Shown here: positions 37,398-45,990 of the stretch, piece by piece
Numbering within the stretch: position 1 is the first letter of the stretch
How the letters are laid out: the number at the start of each line of letters is the position of its first letter
NCBI GenBank assembly: GCA_963822765.1
Contig: CAWGJL010000032.1
Location: forward strand, 1-64,000
Length of the DNA: 64,000 bases
Direction of reading: 5' to 3'
Source of the DNA: Palsa-504 sp963822765
GTDB lineage: Bacteria; Actinomycetota; Actinomycetes; Streptosporangiales; Streptosporangiaceae
The notes under the pieces: generated by a model
What the model was told of the DNA's origin: nothing
The model's database searches: none
What the model saw: only the letters and a program-made list of their open reading frames with translations
Position numbers and translations under genes: made by a program

Positions 37398-38342
37398 TCA
37401 GTACGTGATGCCGGGGAACTGCTCGCGGGCGCGCTCCAGCTGGCCGGCCCACTCGCGGGGCCAGCCGAAAGCGCGGGCGGCCTGGCCGCTCACGTCGCCG
37501 GCCGCCGCGCCGCTGGTGAAGTGGATGTACTCGCCCCAGTTCATCCGGCGCGTGTAGGTGCCGCCGGAATCGCGCGGGAAGTGCTGGGCCAGCTCCCGGA
37601 AGAACCTGTTCATGACCTCCGCCCGCCCGCAGTCCCGCCATAGCGGGTAGAACCAGTCGCGGAACCAGTGGGTCCTCCGACGAGGGAAATCGTCGGTGTT
37701 GCCGGTGAACCGGCGGTAGACGCCCTTGGCTTCGCGATCCATGCCCAGCGCCGTGTAAAGGTCATAGATGTAGAACTCGGCCCACTTGCTGTCGCCCCAG
37801 ATCTCATAGGCCGGTGAGCCGTGGACGCTGTTGTTGGCGCTTTCCACGGAATGCCCGATCTCATGAGCGGGTAGCTCGCGAGCGAGGGCGTTGCCTTCCC
37901 GCCAGTTGTCCAGCCCGCAGTCGCTGACGTTGTGGTAGCCGTGGACCGGGCTGACGTAGTAGCCCGCGTGGCCGCCGCCATGCCGCCCGGCGTGGTGGAT
38001 TGAGTAGATTCGCGGGTCGGGCCCGAACGCGTCGCCGTAGGTTGCCTTGGAGTACTGCCAGGTCACATTGATGAACCGGGGCAGCCACCGGATCTCATCC
38101 TGGCGGACGTCGGGGTCCACGTATATCGCGCAATGCTCGTCGCTGTGGTAGAGCCGGAGCAACTGGCGGTGGTCGAACCAGTGCTCCTGCCAGGTCGCCG
38201 GCGGGTCAGCCAACTGATCCACCAGGTCCTCCCGCCTCGCCGGGCGCTCCCCGGCGGCTTTCGTTAAGCCCTCACCAACGCGATCGTAAGGCCACCGAGC
38301 CCACTCGCCGTACCCGGCGTGTGCCGTTTGCGCTGGAATCAC
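37398..38342 (-). CDS. Putative zinc metallopeptidase with HEIGH motif
   Basis: The protein of about 314 residues contains ELPAHEIGHSVESANNSVHG, a HExxH zincin motif (HEIGH), within an aromatic- and charge-rich protein (YYVSPVHGYHNVSDCGLDNW; YEIWGDSKWAEFYIYDLYTA). No signal peptide is evident. The frame remains open upstream through 38702, but that part is antisense to the DsbA gene; GTG at 38342 is the last plausible start before it. I do not recognise the precise family. A role in peptide cleavage is inferred only from the motif. Confidence 0.6.
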   Translation of the reverse strand: MIPAQTAHAGYGEWARWPYDRVGEGLTKAAGERPARREDLVDQLADPPATWQEHWFDHRQLLRLYHSDEHCAIYVDPDVRQDEIRWLPRFINVTWQYSKATYGDAFGPDPRIYSIHHAGRHGGGHAGYYVSPVHGYHNVSDCGLDNWREGNALARELPAHEIGHSVESANNSVHGSPAYEIWGDSKWAEFYIYDLYTALGMDREAKGVYRRFTGNTDDFPRRRTHWFRDWFYPLWRDCGRAEVMNRFFRELAQHFPRDSGGTYTRRMNWGEYIHFTSGAAAGDVSGQAARAFGWPREWAGQLERAREQFPGITY

Positions 38343-38369
38343 GCCCTCGGCACGATGGTTGCTACTGCT

Positions 38370-39083
38370 ATGAATATCGAGATCTGGTCTGACGTGGTGT
38401 GCCCGTGGTGTTACATCGGCAAGCGCCGGTTCGAACGCGCAGTTGCCTCCTTCGGTCATCCCGGCGAGGTCACGGTCACTTACCGGTCCTTCGAACTGGA
38501 TCCGAGCGCGCCCGCCGAACGTACCGGCACCCATGCCGAGCACCTGGCCGGAAAGTACGGCATGACCGTCGCCCAGGCTGAACAGGCCAGCGAGCAGCTG
38601 ACCCAGCGGGCAGCCGCTGACGGCCTGGAGTTCCGGTTCGACCTGATCCGGGGCGGCAACACCTTCGACGCCCACCGGCTGCTCCACCTGGCCAAGGATC
38701 ACGGGCTGCAGCCGGAGCTGAAGGAGCGCCTGATGCGCGCGACCTTCACCGAAGGTCTCCCGATCGCCGACAAGCCCACCCTCGCGCGCCTGGCTGTCGA
38801 AGCTGGCCTGCCAGCAGCGCAGGTACAGGCGGTCCTGGACGGGGACACCTACGCCGACGCGGTGCGAGCCGACGAGCAGCAGGCCGCGCGGTACGGCATC
38901 AACGGCGTGCCGTTCTTCGTCGCCGACGGCAAGTACGCGGTCAGCGGCGCACAGCCGCCCGAGGTGCTTGCGCAGCTCCTGCAGCGCGCTTACGACGAGA
39001 CAAGCCAGCTCACGCCCGTAGCCGTCGCGACTGGCGGCAACTCCGACGCGAGCTGCGACGGTGACTCCTGCGCCGTCAGCTAA
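38370..39083 (+). CDS. DsbA-family oxidoreductase (FrnE-like)
   Basis: The 237-residue protein starts MNIEIWSDVVCPWCYIGKRR, with the thioredoxin-fold active site CPWC at residues 11-14, and ends with the cis-Pro region NGVPFFVADGKYAVSGAQPP. FrnE-like cytoplasmic DsbA proteins rearrange disulphides or act on polyketides and stress targets. The last residues (SDASCDGDSCAVS) add two Cys. An ATG at 38355 is an alternative start. It is divergent from the HEIGH protein and precedes a DUF5995 gene by 26 bp. Confidence 0.92.
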   Translation: MNIEIWSDVVCPWCYIGKRRFERAVASFGHPGEVTVTYRSFELDPSAPAERTGTHAEHLAGKYGMTVAQAEQASEQLTQRAAADGLEFRFDLIRGGNTFDAHRLLHLAKDHGLQPELKERLMRATFTEGLPIADKPTLARLAVEAGLPAAQVQAVLDGDTYADAVRADEQQAARYGINGVPFFVADGKYAVSGAQPPEVLAQLLQRAYDETSQLTPVAVATGGNSDASCDGDSCAVS

Positions 39084-39109
39084 TAGGACACGACAGCAAT
39101 AATGGCCGG

Positions 39110-39874
39110 ATGATCGAGGACCTGATCGCCCGGATGGCTGCCTTGCTCGAGTCGCTGCAGGCCGCCGGCGACCCGCGGCGGTACTTCCACGCGACCTACC
39201 AGCGCACCACGATCGCGGTCGCCGAGGAACTCAAGCGCGGTGGCTTCGTCGACCCCGGGTGGGTTGAACGCTGGGACGTCGCGTTCGCCGACCTCTACCT
39301 CGATGCGCTCCAGGCCGCGCTGGCCGGACGTGAGCCGACGCGGCCCTGGGCGATCGCGTTCGGCGCACCCGCCGGGCTGCCCGCGCTGCGCCACGTGCTG
39401 CTCGGGATGAACGCCCACATCAACTTCGACCTGCCTCAGGCGCTGCTGGCGGTGATCACCGACGAGCAGTTCGACGATCCGGTGCTCCTGGCGCGCCGGG
39501 AGGCCGATCACAAGGCCATCGACACCGTTCTGGCCACCCGGGTCGCCGCCGAGGACGACGAGCTGACCCAGATCTCCGGGCCCGGTACGCTCATGGACCG
39601 GCTGCTGCGCCCGTTCAACCGGCTTGGTACCCAGCGCTTCCTGCGCGAGGCACGCGAGAAGGTGTGGGCCAACGCGATCGCGCTGAGCCGGGCGCGCCGC
39701 CAGGGTCCGGATGCCTACGCCGAGGTCCTGGCCCAGCTGGAGGAGCTCAGCGCGGCCAAGGTCACGGCCCTGATGGCGCCGGGCCCGGTGCTGCTTAAGC
39801 TCGCCGCCACCGGCTTCGGCGTCCGGCTACCCGGGAGCAGCAAACTATCCGGGACCAGCAAAACCACCGAGTGA
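39110..39874 (+). CDS. DUF5995 family protein
   Basis: The 254-residue protein matches DUF5995: RRYFHATYQRTTIAVAEELK near residue 24, AFADLYLDALQAALAG, and LRHVLLGMNAHINFDLPQAL with conserved His-Asn. These segments suggest an all-helical fold of unknown function. It follows the DsbA gene closely and may share its transcript. Its 3' end overlaps the convergent aldolase gene by 30 nt. Confidence 0.8.
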   Translation: MIEDLIARMAALLESLQAAGDPRRYFHATYQRTTIAVAEELKRGGFVDPGWVERWDVAFADLYLDALQAALAGREPTRPWAIAFGAPAGLPALRHVLLGMNAHINFDLPQALLAVITDEQFDDPVLLARREADHKAIDTVLATRVAAEDDELTQISGPGTLMDRLLRPFNRLGTQRFLREAREKVWANAIALSRARRQGPDAYAEVLAQLEELSAAKVTALMAPGPVLLKLAATGFGVRLPGSSKLSGTSKTTE

Positions 39875-40744
39875 CAGCAGGCTGACGGCGGTGTCGACTG
39901 CGGCGGACACGTCGTCGTCGGCCGGGTACAGCAAGGAACGCCCGGCGACCAGCCCCTTGACGTTCGGCAGCCGCAGCGCCTTGCGCCAGCCCGCGTAGGC
40001 GGACTCCGGGTCGTCCGGCACCTCGCCGCCCAGCAGCAACGCCGGCAGCGTGGACGCCGCCATCACCCGCTCCATGTCCGGCACCACCGGGACCTTCAGC
40101 CAGGTGTACGCCGACGTGGTGCCCAGGCCCGAGGCGACCGCGATGGCCCGCATCATCGCCTCCGGGGACAGGTCGTTGCGGATCCGGCCCTCGACTCGGT
40201 GCGAGATGAACGGCTCGATCATCGCGACCAGCCGCCGCGCCGCCAGGTCCGACACCGCGTGCGCGCATGCGTGCAGCGTGGCTGCGGTCGCCGGGTCGTC
40301 CGGGTCGATGCGCAGCAGCATCTTGCCGCCGTCGAACGCCATCCGCGCGATGGCGGGCGCGTCATAGCCGGTGAACCGGTCGTCGATCTCGAAGACCGTG
40401 TCGGCCAGACCGCCCCGGTTCATCGAGCCGATCACGACCTTGCCGTCCAGCGCGCCGAGCAGCAGCAGGTCCTCCAGCACGTCGGCGGAGCCGAGCACGC
40501 CGTCGACGCCGGGCCGGTCGAGCGCCACGCAGAGCCGCTCGAGCAGGCTGGTGCGGTCGGCCATGGCCGTCATCAGCCAGGCCCGCAGCGTCCCGCGCGC
40601 CGTATGGTCGGCGGCGATCAGCACCAGCGTGCCTTCCGGACTCAGGAACGACGGTGCCCGCGGCCGCCGGGCCGCCGCCTCCGTCACCAGCTCGGGTCGG
40701 CGGGCGCGAATTTCTATGACCTCGGCGAGCCGGTCAGCGAACAT
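39845..40744 (-). CDS. Cgl0159-type (beta/alpha)8 aldolase, copy 1
   Basis: The 299-residue TIM-barrel protein belongs to the Cgl0159/DERA-like family found in actinobacterial inositol operons, probably cleaving a deoxy-keto-gluconate phosphate intermediate. Conserved blocks include LVLIAADHTARGTLRAW, LLLGALDGKVVIGSMNRGGL, GGKMLLRIDPDDP and KVPVVPDMERVMAASTLPAL. A second copy lies in the iol operon at 52328. GGAGG lies 8 nt before the ATG. It is the last gene of an operon with permease, phosphoesterase and nucleotidyltransferase. Confidence 0.88.
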   Translation of the reverse strand: MFADRLAEVIEIRARRPELVTEAAARRPRAPSFLSPEGTLVLIAADHTARGTLRAWLMTAMADRTSLLERLCVALDRPGVDGVLGSADVLEDLLLLGALDGKVVIGSMNRGGLADTVFEIDDRFTGYDAPAIARMAFDGGKMLLRIDPDDPATAATLHACAHAVSDLAARRLVAMIEPFISHRVEGRIRNDLSPEAMMRAIAVASGLGTTSAYTWLKVPVVPDMERVMAASTLPALLLGGEVPDDPESAYAGWRKALRLPNVKGLVAGRSLLYPADDDVSAAVDTAVSLLSLGGFAGPG

Positions 40745-40808
40745 CGCCGGCCTCCGGGCCGCTAAAGGCCTGCGGGCCGCTAAAGGCCTGCGGGCCGCTC
40801 GCGCTCAT
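40734..40808 (-). CDS. Possible 24-codon leader ORF upstream of aldolase copy 1
   Basis: An ATG at 40808 overlaps the nucleotidyltransferase stop as ATGA. It opens a 24-residue frame with the repeated unit SGPQAF and ends at TGA 40734-40736, just inside the aldolase start. It may couple translation between the two genes rather than yield a functional peptide. Too short to be sure. Confidence 0.3.
   Translation of the reverse strand: MSASGPQAFSGPQAFSGPEAGDVR
40755..40799. repeat. 18-bp tandem repeat, 2.5 copies
   Basis: The unit CGGGCCGCTAAAGGCCTG occurs at 40755 and 40773, with a partial third copy at 40791-40799. It lies between the nucleotidyltransferase and aldolase genes and overlaps the leader ORF. 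Confidence 0.85.
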
Positions 40809-41587
40809 GAACGGGTCCTAACCCCCGGGCCCTGCTCCTCTTCCGGCTGCTGGTACCAGCGCACCTTGTCGCCGACCTGGCTGCGCAGCCGCCACTTCAT
40901 GGTCTTCGGCTCGGCCTCCAGGTAGCCGCGCAGCGCCTCCAGCCGCGCCTGGACCCGAGCCGCCTCGCCCGGGTCGAGCGGGCTGCTCTCCAGGTTAGCC
41001 AGCAGCCGGTCGATGCTGCCCGTACAGGTCCGCCACAACCCCCAGTCCCTGGCGCAGAGCCCCGCCACGAACGAAGCGTCAAGCGGCCCCGGGCCAGCAA
41101 GGACGTCGTACTGCACCAGCAGGCTGTACAGGTCGCTCTGATCGTTCGCGGTGGCCTCGACGATCTGCAGCTTGGACAGCAGCAGTTCCTCGGGCGGCAC
41201 GGTGAGCGGAGCCCGGTCCAGCCGCGCGGTGAGCGGGATCTCATGGCACATCGAGAACTCCCCGACGAACACGTCCAGGTGCCGTTCGTGGGCCGGGTCG
41301 ACGAACAGCAGCCGCCGGCTGCCGTGCAGCGCGTTGAACATCTGATCGCCGACGTAGCCGGCCTGCTCCAGCAGCCGGGCCGCGGGCCGGCCACTGCCGC
41401 GCGGCACCGCCACGTCGATATCCTTGACCCGGCGGGGGAGCCGGGGCTTGCCGTCGGCCGCCAGCAGGTACACCGCGACTCCGCCCAGGACGCGCAGCAG
41501 CAGCCCTTGCTCGGCCGCCGCAGCGATCAGCCGCCTGGCCTCGGCAACCGGATCGGCCAGGGGACCCGCGTCGTCCACCGCGTTCAT
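40805..41587 (-). CDS. Nucleotidyltransferase-like protein (DUF6036 type)
   Basis: The 260-residue protein shows the minimal nucleotidyltransferase pattern RVLGGVAVYLLAADGKPRLP followed by KDIDVAVPRG, then a helical region (LTVPPEELLLSKLQIVEATA) and WRTCTGSIDRLLANL. Similar proteins are annotated as substrate-nucleotidylating or AbiEii-like enzymes. It starts at 41587, overlapping the metallophosphoesterase stop by ATGA. The longer frame upstream to 42319 is antisense-like and lies over that gene. Partnered with a phosphoesterase, it may make and break a nucleotide adduct; this is speculative. Confidence 0.72.
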   Translation of the reverse strand: MNAVDDAGPLADPVAEARRLIAAAAEQGLLLRVLGGVAVYLLAADGKPRLPRRVKDIDVAVPRGSGRPAARLLEQAGYVGDQMFNALHGSRRLLFVDPAHERHLDVFVGEFSMCHEIPLTARLDRAPLTVPPEELLLSKLQIVEATANDQSDLYSLLVQYDVLAGPGPLDASFVAGLCARDWGLWRTCTGSIDRLLANLESSPLDPGEAARVQARLEALRGYLEAEPKTMKWRLRSQVGDKVRWYQQPEEEQGPGVRTRS

Positions 41588-42555
41588 CCGGTGGTCAACA
41601 GGAAGTCCAGGCAGGACCCATCCTGGGCGATGTCGATCACGGCCCCGCGCAGCACTCCGGAGGAGTAGTCGCTGCCCGGGTTGACGCACAACGTCCGGCC
41701 GATCTTCTGCGCCCCCCGCGACTCGTGGATGTGCCCGTGCAGGCCCACCACCGGCTGGTAGCGCTTGATCGCGTCGCGCACCGCGTGGCTGCCGACCGGG
41801 ATGATGCTGGGCCGTCCGCCGCGGATCACCGGCTTGAGCGTATCGTCCAGCTCCGGCGCGTCGTCCAGGCCTGACGCGTAGGGCGGGCAGTGCAGGTTCA
41901 AGATGCACGCCTGACCCGAAGGCACCTGCGCCAGCATCTCGTCGATCTGCTTGCCCAGCTCGTCCTCCGAGCACTCCCGCTCGGTGTTCCACGGCGTGGT
42001 CGGCACCACCCCGAGGCTGGCCATGGCGACCGGGCCCAGGTCGCACAGCTCGAGCTCCGGGCACTCGACCCGGGGATGGGCCGCTATCACCGGGTCCGCG
42101 TCCAGCGGGTCGTCGTTGCCCGGGGTGATGATGCACCGCACCGACGGGTCGAGGCGCTCGGCGGCCAGGTCGCACCACCGCTGCATCTGCGCGGCGATCT
42201 CGCTGTGGAACAGGCGTTCCAGCGCGGCGTTGTCGTCGGAAAGCCGGGCCAGCTCGCTGGATTCCATCCGGACCGGATACAGCCCGGCCTTGCCGAGGTC
42301 GCCGTTCAGCCGTTCCCACTCCGATTCGGGGACGGTCACCTCCTCGCCGCCGACCCGGGCCCGCAGCGAGCCGTTCTCGGTGAGCACCGGGACGATGGCC
42401 TTGCCGGCGAAGTCGCCGCCCAGGATGATCACGTCCGCCTCGTAGACCTTGGCCGCGGCCAGGAACTTGCGGAAGCAGACCTCCGAGCCGTGCAGGTCGG
42501 TGGCGAAGTAGATGCGCAGCGAGCGCTTCTTCGAGCCCTTGGCCTTACCCCACAT
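41584..42555 (-). CDS. Calcineurin-like metallophosphoesterase
   Basis: The 323-residue protein contains all the dimetal motifs in order: FATDLHGSE, ILGGDFAG, ITPGNDDP, LNLHCPPYAS and VGLHGHIHESRGA. These hydrolyse phosphomono- or diesters. Its start is 3 bp past the permease stop and its own stop overlaps the nucleotidyltransferase gene, so three to four genes are co-translated. The physiological substrate is unknown. Confidence 0.9.
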   Translation of the reverse strand: MWGKAKGSKKRSLRIYFATDLHGSEVCFRKFLAAAKVYEADVIILGGDFAGKAIVPVLTENGSLRARVGGEEVTVPESEWERLNGDLGKAGLYPVRMESSELARLSDDNAALERLFHSEIAAQMQRWCDLAAERLDPSVRCIITPGNDDPLDADPVIAAHPRVECPELELCDLGPVAMASLGVVPTTPWNTERECSEDELGKQIDEMLAQVPSGQACILNLHCPPYASGLDDAPELDDTLKPVIRGGRPSIIPVGSHAVRDAIKRYQPVVGLHGHIHESRGAQKIGRTLCVNPGSDYSSGVLRGAVIDIAQDGSCLDFLLTTG

Positions 42556-42558
42556 GCG

Positions 42559-44205
42559 CTACTCCGGCGGAAGTTCGCGCATGGCCATGGTCAGGTCGAG
42601 CGAGTTGCGCTGTCTGCGCACCTGCCGGGCGATCAGGTAGATCACCGGCCCCGCGCCGAGCACGATCACCAGCGTGAGGATCGACTCCCAGCTGAACTTC
42701 CCGTACACGCTGGAGTGCGCGACCAGCTCGTACACGGTGAACAGGGCGAGCACCAGGGTCGCCCCGCCGACCATGGTGACCTGGCGCAGCCACTTCTTCC
42801 TGGCGTCCGGTGCCATCCCCGGCGTCTCGATCAGGTCCGCCCGGCGGAGCGGGAGCACGGTGGCCGCGATCCCGCCGGCCAGCAGGATGAGCGCGAAGAA
42901 CAGGCTCTGCAGCGCCACGATGCTGCCCAGGTTGACCAGGCTGGTCAGGAAGCAGAACCCGATGCCGATCACGAGCACGATGCTGATGGCGACGTTCGGC
43001 GCGTGGTTGCGATCGGAGATCTTGGCCACGCCCACCGGCAGCAGGCGGTCGAAGGCCTGGGCGAACAGCACGCGGGTGGTAACGGTCAGGAAGGCCAGGT
43101 TGACCGCGATCTCGGCCAGCGGCACCGCGGTCGCGAACAAGATCTTGGTGATCGGGTCGCCGGACAGGATCATGCCGTAGCCCAGGCCGCCGGACACCGA
43201 GTTCAGGCTGGTGATCTTCCCGTAGGCGGTCGGGTCGCCCGCGCCCAGGTTCGCCTGCGCCTGCATGAAGGTCAGCCCGACCCGCGCGCGCAGCAGGGCC
43301 CAGACGCCGACCCACAGCACCACCAGCACGCCGATGCTGATCGCCGAGGCGTACAGGTAGGTGCGGCCCGGCCGGCGCAGCTCACCGCCGACGTAGTACG
43401 AGTACAGGACGCCGTTGTAGTTGAGCACCATGAACGGGATGATCGCCACGGCGGACGCGATCGAGGTGCCGAACACCACCCCGTTGGACTTGGCCGCGTT
43501 GATGATGTCCTGGAAGGCCCCCGGGTGGTTGCTGTAGGTGGCCAGCGCCGAGGTGAAATCGGCGTGCGAGTTGAAGGCCAGCATCCCGATCAGCACGACG
43601 AACGCCAGGACCTGCAAGACGATCAGCCAGAAGATGATCCGGGCCACGATCTTGACCGAGAACAGCGACAGCGCCGCGACGATCACCATGACCACGACGC
43701 TGAGCCACGCGATGGCGATGTTGCTGGTCAGGTGGTTGCCTGCGTTGCTCACCGCGGTGCTGTGGAAGGCCAGGCCGAGGCCGCTGAGCATGAACGGGGT
43801 GAACTGCGCGGCGAAGTGCGCGTTGGTCGACAGCACATAGGTGAACACGACGGCGATGCCGAGTCCGGCGACCGAGCCGGCCGCGGGGGAGACGATCCGG
43901 GACAGGTACACGTACTCGCCGCCCGCCCGCGGCACCGCGCGCAGCAGGTAGCGGTAGGCGAACATCGCGACCAGCCAGATGACCGCGGCCGCGACCAGCG
44001 GCAGGTACATGTCGGACTTGGTGAAGTCCGTCAGCCCGGCGTTGAAGTTGATGAACGTGTTGACCACGGCGACCGACGCCAGCGAGATACCGGTCGCCGC
44101 CGGGATCCCCAGCTCACGCACCAGACCCGACGTCTGCCGGATGAACAGCCGGGTCGACTCGGTCTTAGCCGCTCCTGCAGGAACCGATGCTTCACTACTA
44201 GTCAC
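42559..44205 (-). CDS. APC-superfamily amino acid permease
   Basis: The 548-residue protein has about 12-13 hydrophobic helices and APC features (ELGIPAATGISLASVAVVNT, PRAGGEYVYLSRIVSPAAGS). I prefer GTG at 44205, preceded by GGAGG at 7 nt, over the ATG six codons upstream. The long C-terminal part with an extracellular loop between later helices is as in other actinobacterial APC transporters. It is first in an operon with metallophosphoesterase, nucleotidyltransferase and Cgl0159-type aldolase, so its substrate may feed that pathway. Confidence 0.9.
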   Translation of the reverse strand: MTSSEASVPAGAAKTESTRLFIRQTSGLVRELGIPAATGISLASVAVVNTFINFNAGLTDFTKSDMYLPLVAAAVIWLVAMFAYRYLLRAVPRAGGEYVYLSRIVSPAAGSVAGLGIAVVFTYVLSTNAHFAAQFTPFMLSGLGLAFHSTAVSNAGNHLTSNIAIAWLSVVVMVIVAALSLFSVKIVARIIFWLIVLQVLAFVVLIGMLAFNSHADFTSALATYSNHPGAFQDIINAAKSNGVVFGTSIASAVAIIPFMVLNYNGVLYSYYVGGELRRPGRTYLYASAISIGVLVVLWVGVWALLRARVGLTFMQAQANLGAGDPTAYGKITSLNSVSGGLGYGMILSGDPITKILFATAVPLAEIAVNLAFLTVTTRVLFAQAFDRLLPVGVAKISDRNHAPNVAISIVLVIGIGFCFLTSLVNLGSIVALQSLFFALILLAGGIAATVLPLRRADLIETPGMAPDARKKWLRQVTMVGGATLVLALFTVYELVAHSSVYGKFSWESILTLVIVLGAGPVIYLIARQVRRQRNSLDLTMAMRELPPE

Positions 44206-44883
44206 TGGCCTACCTCCAGCCACAGCATCACCACGGTGAGGAATGCCAAAGCTGGACCAGCAGGATGCTCTACCAGCCCAAACGGCTCCTCAGGCTGACT
44301 TTATGGTCTGGCCAGGACAACAGTTTGTCAATACCTACGAACATATAGATCTACGAGGTGACAAAGGCCGGGCGCCCGCCCGGAAACCCGTGCCACGCCG
44401 CGCCGAAAGACGACGCGTGTCCTTTTCGGCCGCCATTTCCGATTTGCCGTAACGATGCAGTAACGACCGCTCCGTAATGTGGCCTTCAGCAAGCACACCG
44501 TGCAAGCAAGCCGCCGAGGACGCGGCCCGGGTGACCACGACCCCGTCTAGGGTTCAGCCGATGGCCCCGCGGCCGCCAGCAGACGTGGTGCTGGTGTGGC
44601 GCTAGGCAGCTCGCGGTGCACGGGAGAACCCGGATCCCCGACCCGAAGCGAATGAACCCCGGGTTTCACCACGTTGGAGCGCGGTGAACCCCGGGGTTCA
44701 CTCTGTTACGCCAGGCAGACTCAGACGCTCAGCGTGGACTTCGAGCTCAGTTGCCGCCTGCGCGGGCAGCGCCGGCCCTCGAGCGTGCGGCCGGAGACGC
44801 AATCCCTGTATCAGCGCCACCGTCCCGCCCCCCGAATCGATAGGGGTGCACCAAAGCAACCCAAACGGGAACGGGGGTTTCCG
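44206..44883. other. Long intergenic region containing module copy B
   Basis: No gene is supported in these 678 bp. Near the permease lies GACAA-CAGT-TTGTC (about 44316-44330), an inverted repeat next to TTGACA on the minus strand that could be its promoter/operator. GTAACGA occurs twice near 44447-44466. The twin-palindrome module occupies 44649-44707. The rest shows nothing definite. Confidence 0.45.
44649..44707 (+). promoter_or_regulatory. 59-bp twin-palindrome module, copy B
   Basis: Box 1 TGAACCCCGGGTTTCA (44653-44668) and box 2 TGAACCCCGGGGTTCA (44685-44700) are spaced 32 bp centre to centre, as in copies A and C. The module begins CGAATGAAC and ends CACTCTGTT. It ends 176 bp before the ATG of the small Cys-containing gene at 44884, farther than the 72-73 bp seen for A and C. 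Confidence 0.75.
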
Positions 44884-45321
44884 ATGGATACCAGTGTCAT
44901 GTTTCTCGACTGCCCGGCCTACCTGGACCGGACCGGCACGGCCCGGTGCGGCCTCCCGGCCGCGGTGGAGTACCGGTACGCGATGCGGTCCACCGACGGG
45001 CCGCTGGAGAGCGTCAAGATCCGCTGCCCGCGCGGGCACTGCTTCAACGGCCCGCTCGAGTCGATGCTCTGGGACAAGGCCGTAAGGACGCGCCGCAGAC
45101 CAGGTCAAGGTGCCGGCCCGTCCGGCTCGGCCGGGGCTTCCTCGGCCAGTGTCCGGGCCACCTCGGCCAGCTCCGGGTCAGGAGCGCCGCCGGTGAGCCC
45201 CATCAGCTCCCGGCTGAGCTCCTCGAGCTCCTGGCCGCCAGCCATCATGTCGGTCAGTCCCTTGATGGTCGTCTCGCTCTTCCGCACGCCGGCCATCAGC
45301 TGCCCTCGTTTGAGCAGGTAG
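44884..45321 (+). CDS. Small Cys-containing (zinc-ribbon-like) protein, 3' end uncertain
   Basis: From the ATG at 44884 the first 68 residues look genuine: MFLDCPAYLDRTGTARCGLP, then VKIRCPRGHCFNGPLES, giving four Cys and a His that may bind zinc. GGGGG precedes the ATG by about 7 nt. After DKAVRTRRRP near 45100 the frame runs antisense to the ABC ATPase until 45321, which is unlikely to be native; a one-base indel near 45085 would give a stop there. It is the plus-strand gene following module B. Function unknown. Confidence 0.5.
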   Translation: MDTSVMFLDCPAYLDRTGTARCGLPAAVEYRYAMRSTDGPLESVKIRCPRGHCFNGPLESMLWDKAVRTRRRPGQGAGPSGSAGASSASVRATSASSGSGAPPVSPISSRLSSSSSWPPAIMSVSPLMVVSLFRTPAISCPRLSR

Positions 45322-45977
45322 AACCGGTCGCCCACCGGGTACGCGTGGTGCGGGTTGTGGGTGATGAAGATGACGCCCTTACCCAGCTCACGGGCCTGCA
45401 CGATGTACTTGAGCACGATCCCGGACTGCCGAACGCCCAGCGCCGACGTCGGCTCGTCCAGGATCAGCACCCGGGCGCCGAAGTACACCGCGCGCGCGAT
45501 GGCCAGCGCCTGGCGCTCGCCGCCGGACAGCGTGCCCACGTTCTGGTTCGGGTCGCGGACGTCGATACCCATCTTCAGCAGCTCCTCGCGCATGATGTCC
45601 CGGGCCTTGGCGGTGTCCAGCCGCCGCAGCGGTCCGCGCCCGACGGTCGGCTCCTGGCCCAGGAAGAAGTTGCGCCACAGCGACATGAGCGGGATGGTCG
45701 CCAGGTCCTGGAACACGGTGGCGATCCCGGCCGCCCTCGCCTCTCGCGGCCCGGCCAGCGAAACCGGCTCGCCGGCGATGAGGAACTCCCCGGCGTCCGG
45801 CTGGAACACACCGGACAAGATCTTGATCAACGTGGACTTGCCCGCGCCGTTGTCGCCCAGCACGCAGGTGACCTCACCCGGGTAAACCTTCAGCGAGATG
45901 TCCTGCAGCGCGTTCACGCTGCCGAAGTACTTGGCCACGTCGCGCACCTCGAGCAGCGGCGTGCCGTTATCACTCAT
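45105..45977 (-). CDS. Sugar ABC transporter ATP-binding protein (single domain, RbsA-like)
   Basis: The 290-residue protein starts MSDNGTPLLEVRDVAKYFGS at the ATG at 45977, with GGGAG 7 nt upstream. Walker A is LGDNGAGKST, the signature TLSGGERQALAIARA and Walker B VLILDEPTSALG. Single-domain CUT2-type ATPases like this serve inositol and ribose/xylose-type importers in actinobacteria. It is last in the binding protein-permease-ATPase operon and lies close to the iol genes, so inositol uptake is a reasonable guess. Confidence 0.88.
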   Translation of the reverse strand: MSDNGTPLLEVRDVAKYFGSVNALQDISLKVYPGEVTCVLGDNGAGKSTLIKILSGVFQPDAGEFLIAGEPVSLAGPREARAAGIATVFQDLATIPLMSLWRNFFLGQEPTVGRGPLRRLDTAKARDIMREELLKMGIDVRDPNQNVGTLSGGERQALAIARAVYFGARVLILDEPTSALGVRQSGIVLKYIVQARELGKGVIFITHNPHHAYPVGDRFYLLKRGQLMAGVRKSETTIKGLTDMMAGGQELEELSRELMGLTGGAPDPELAEVARTLAEEAPAEPDGPAP

Positions 45978-45990
45978 CGTCGAACTCCCG

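Noticed and set aside
41890..44298. 802-codon plus-strand frame
   Set aside because: It lies opposite the metallophosphoesterase and APC permease; its His/Gln/Asp/Arg-rich translation matches no family.
44335..44538. 67-codon minus-strand frame upstream of the permease
   Set aside because: No ribosome binding site, no family and atypical composition for a gene here.
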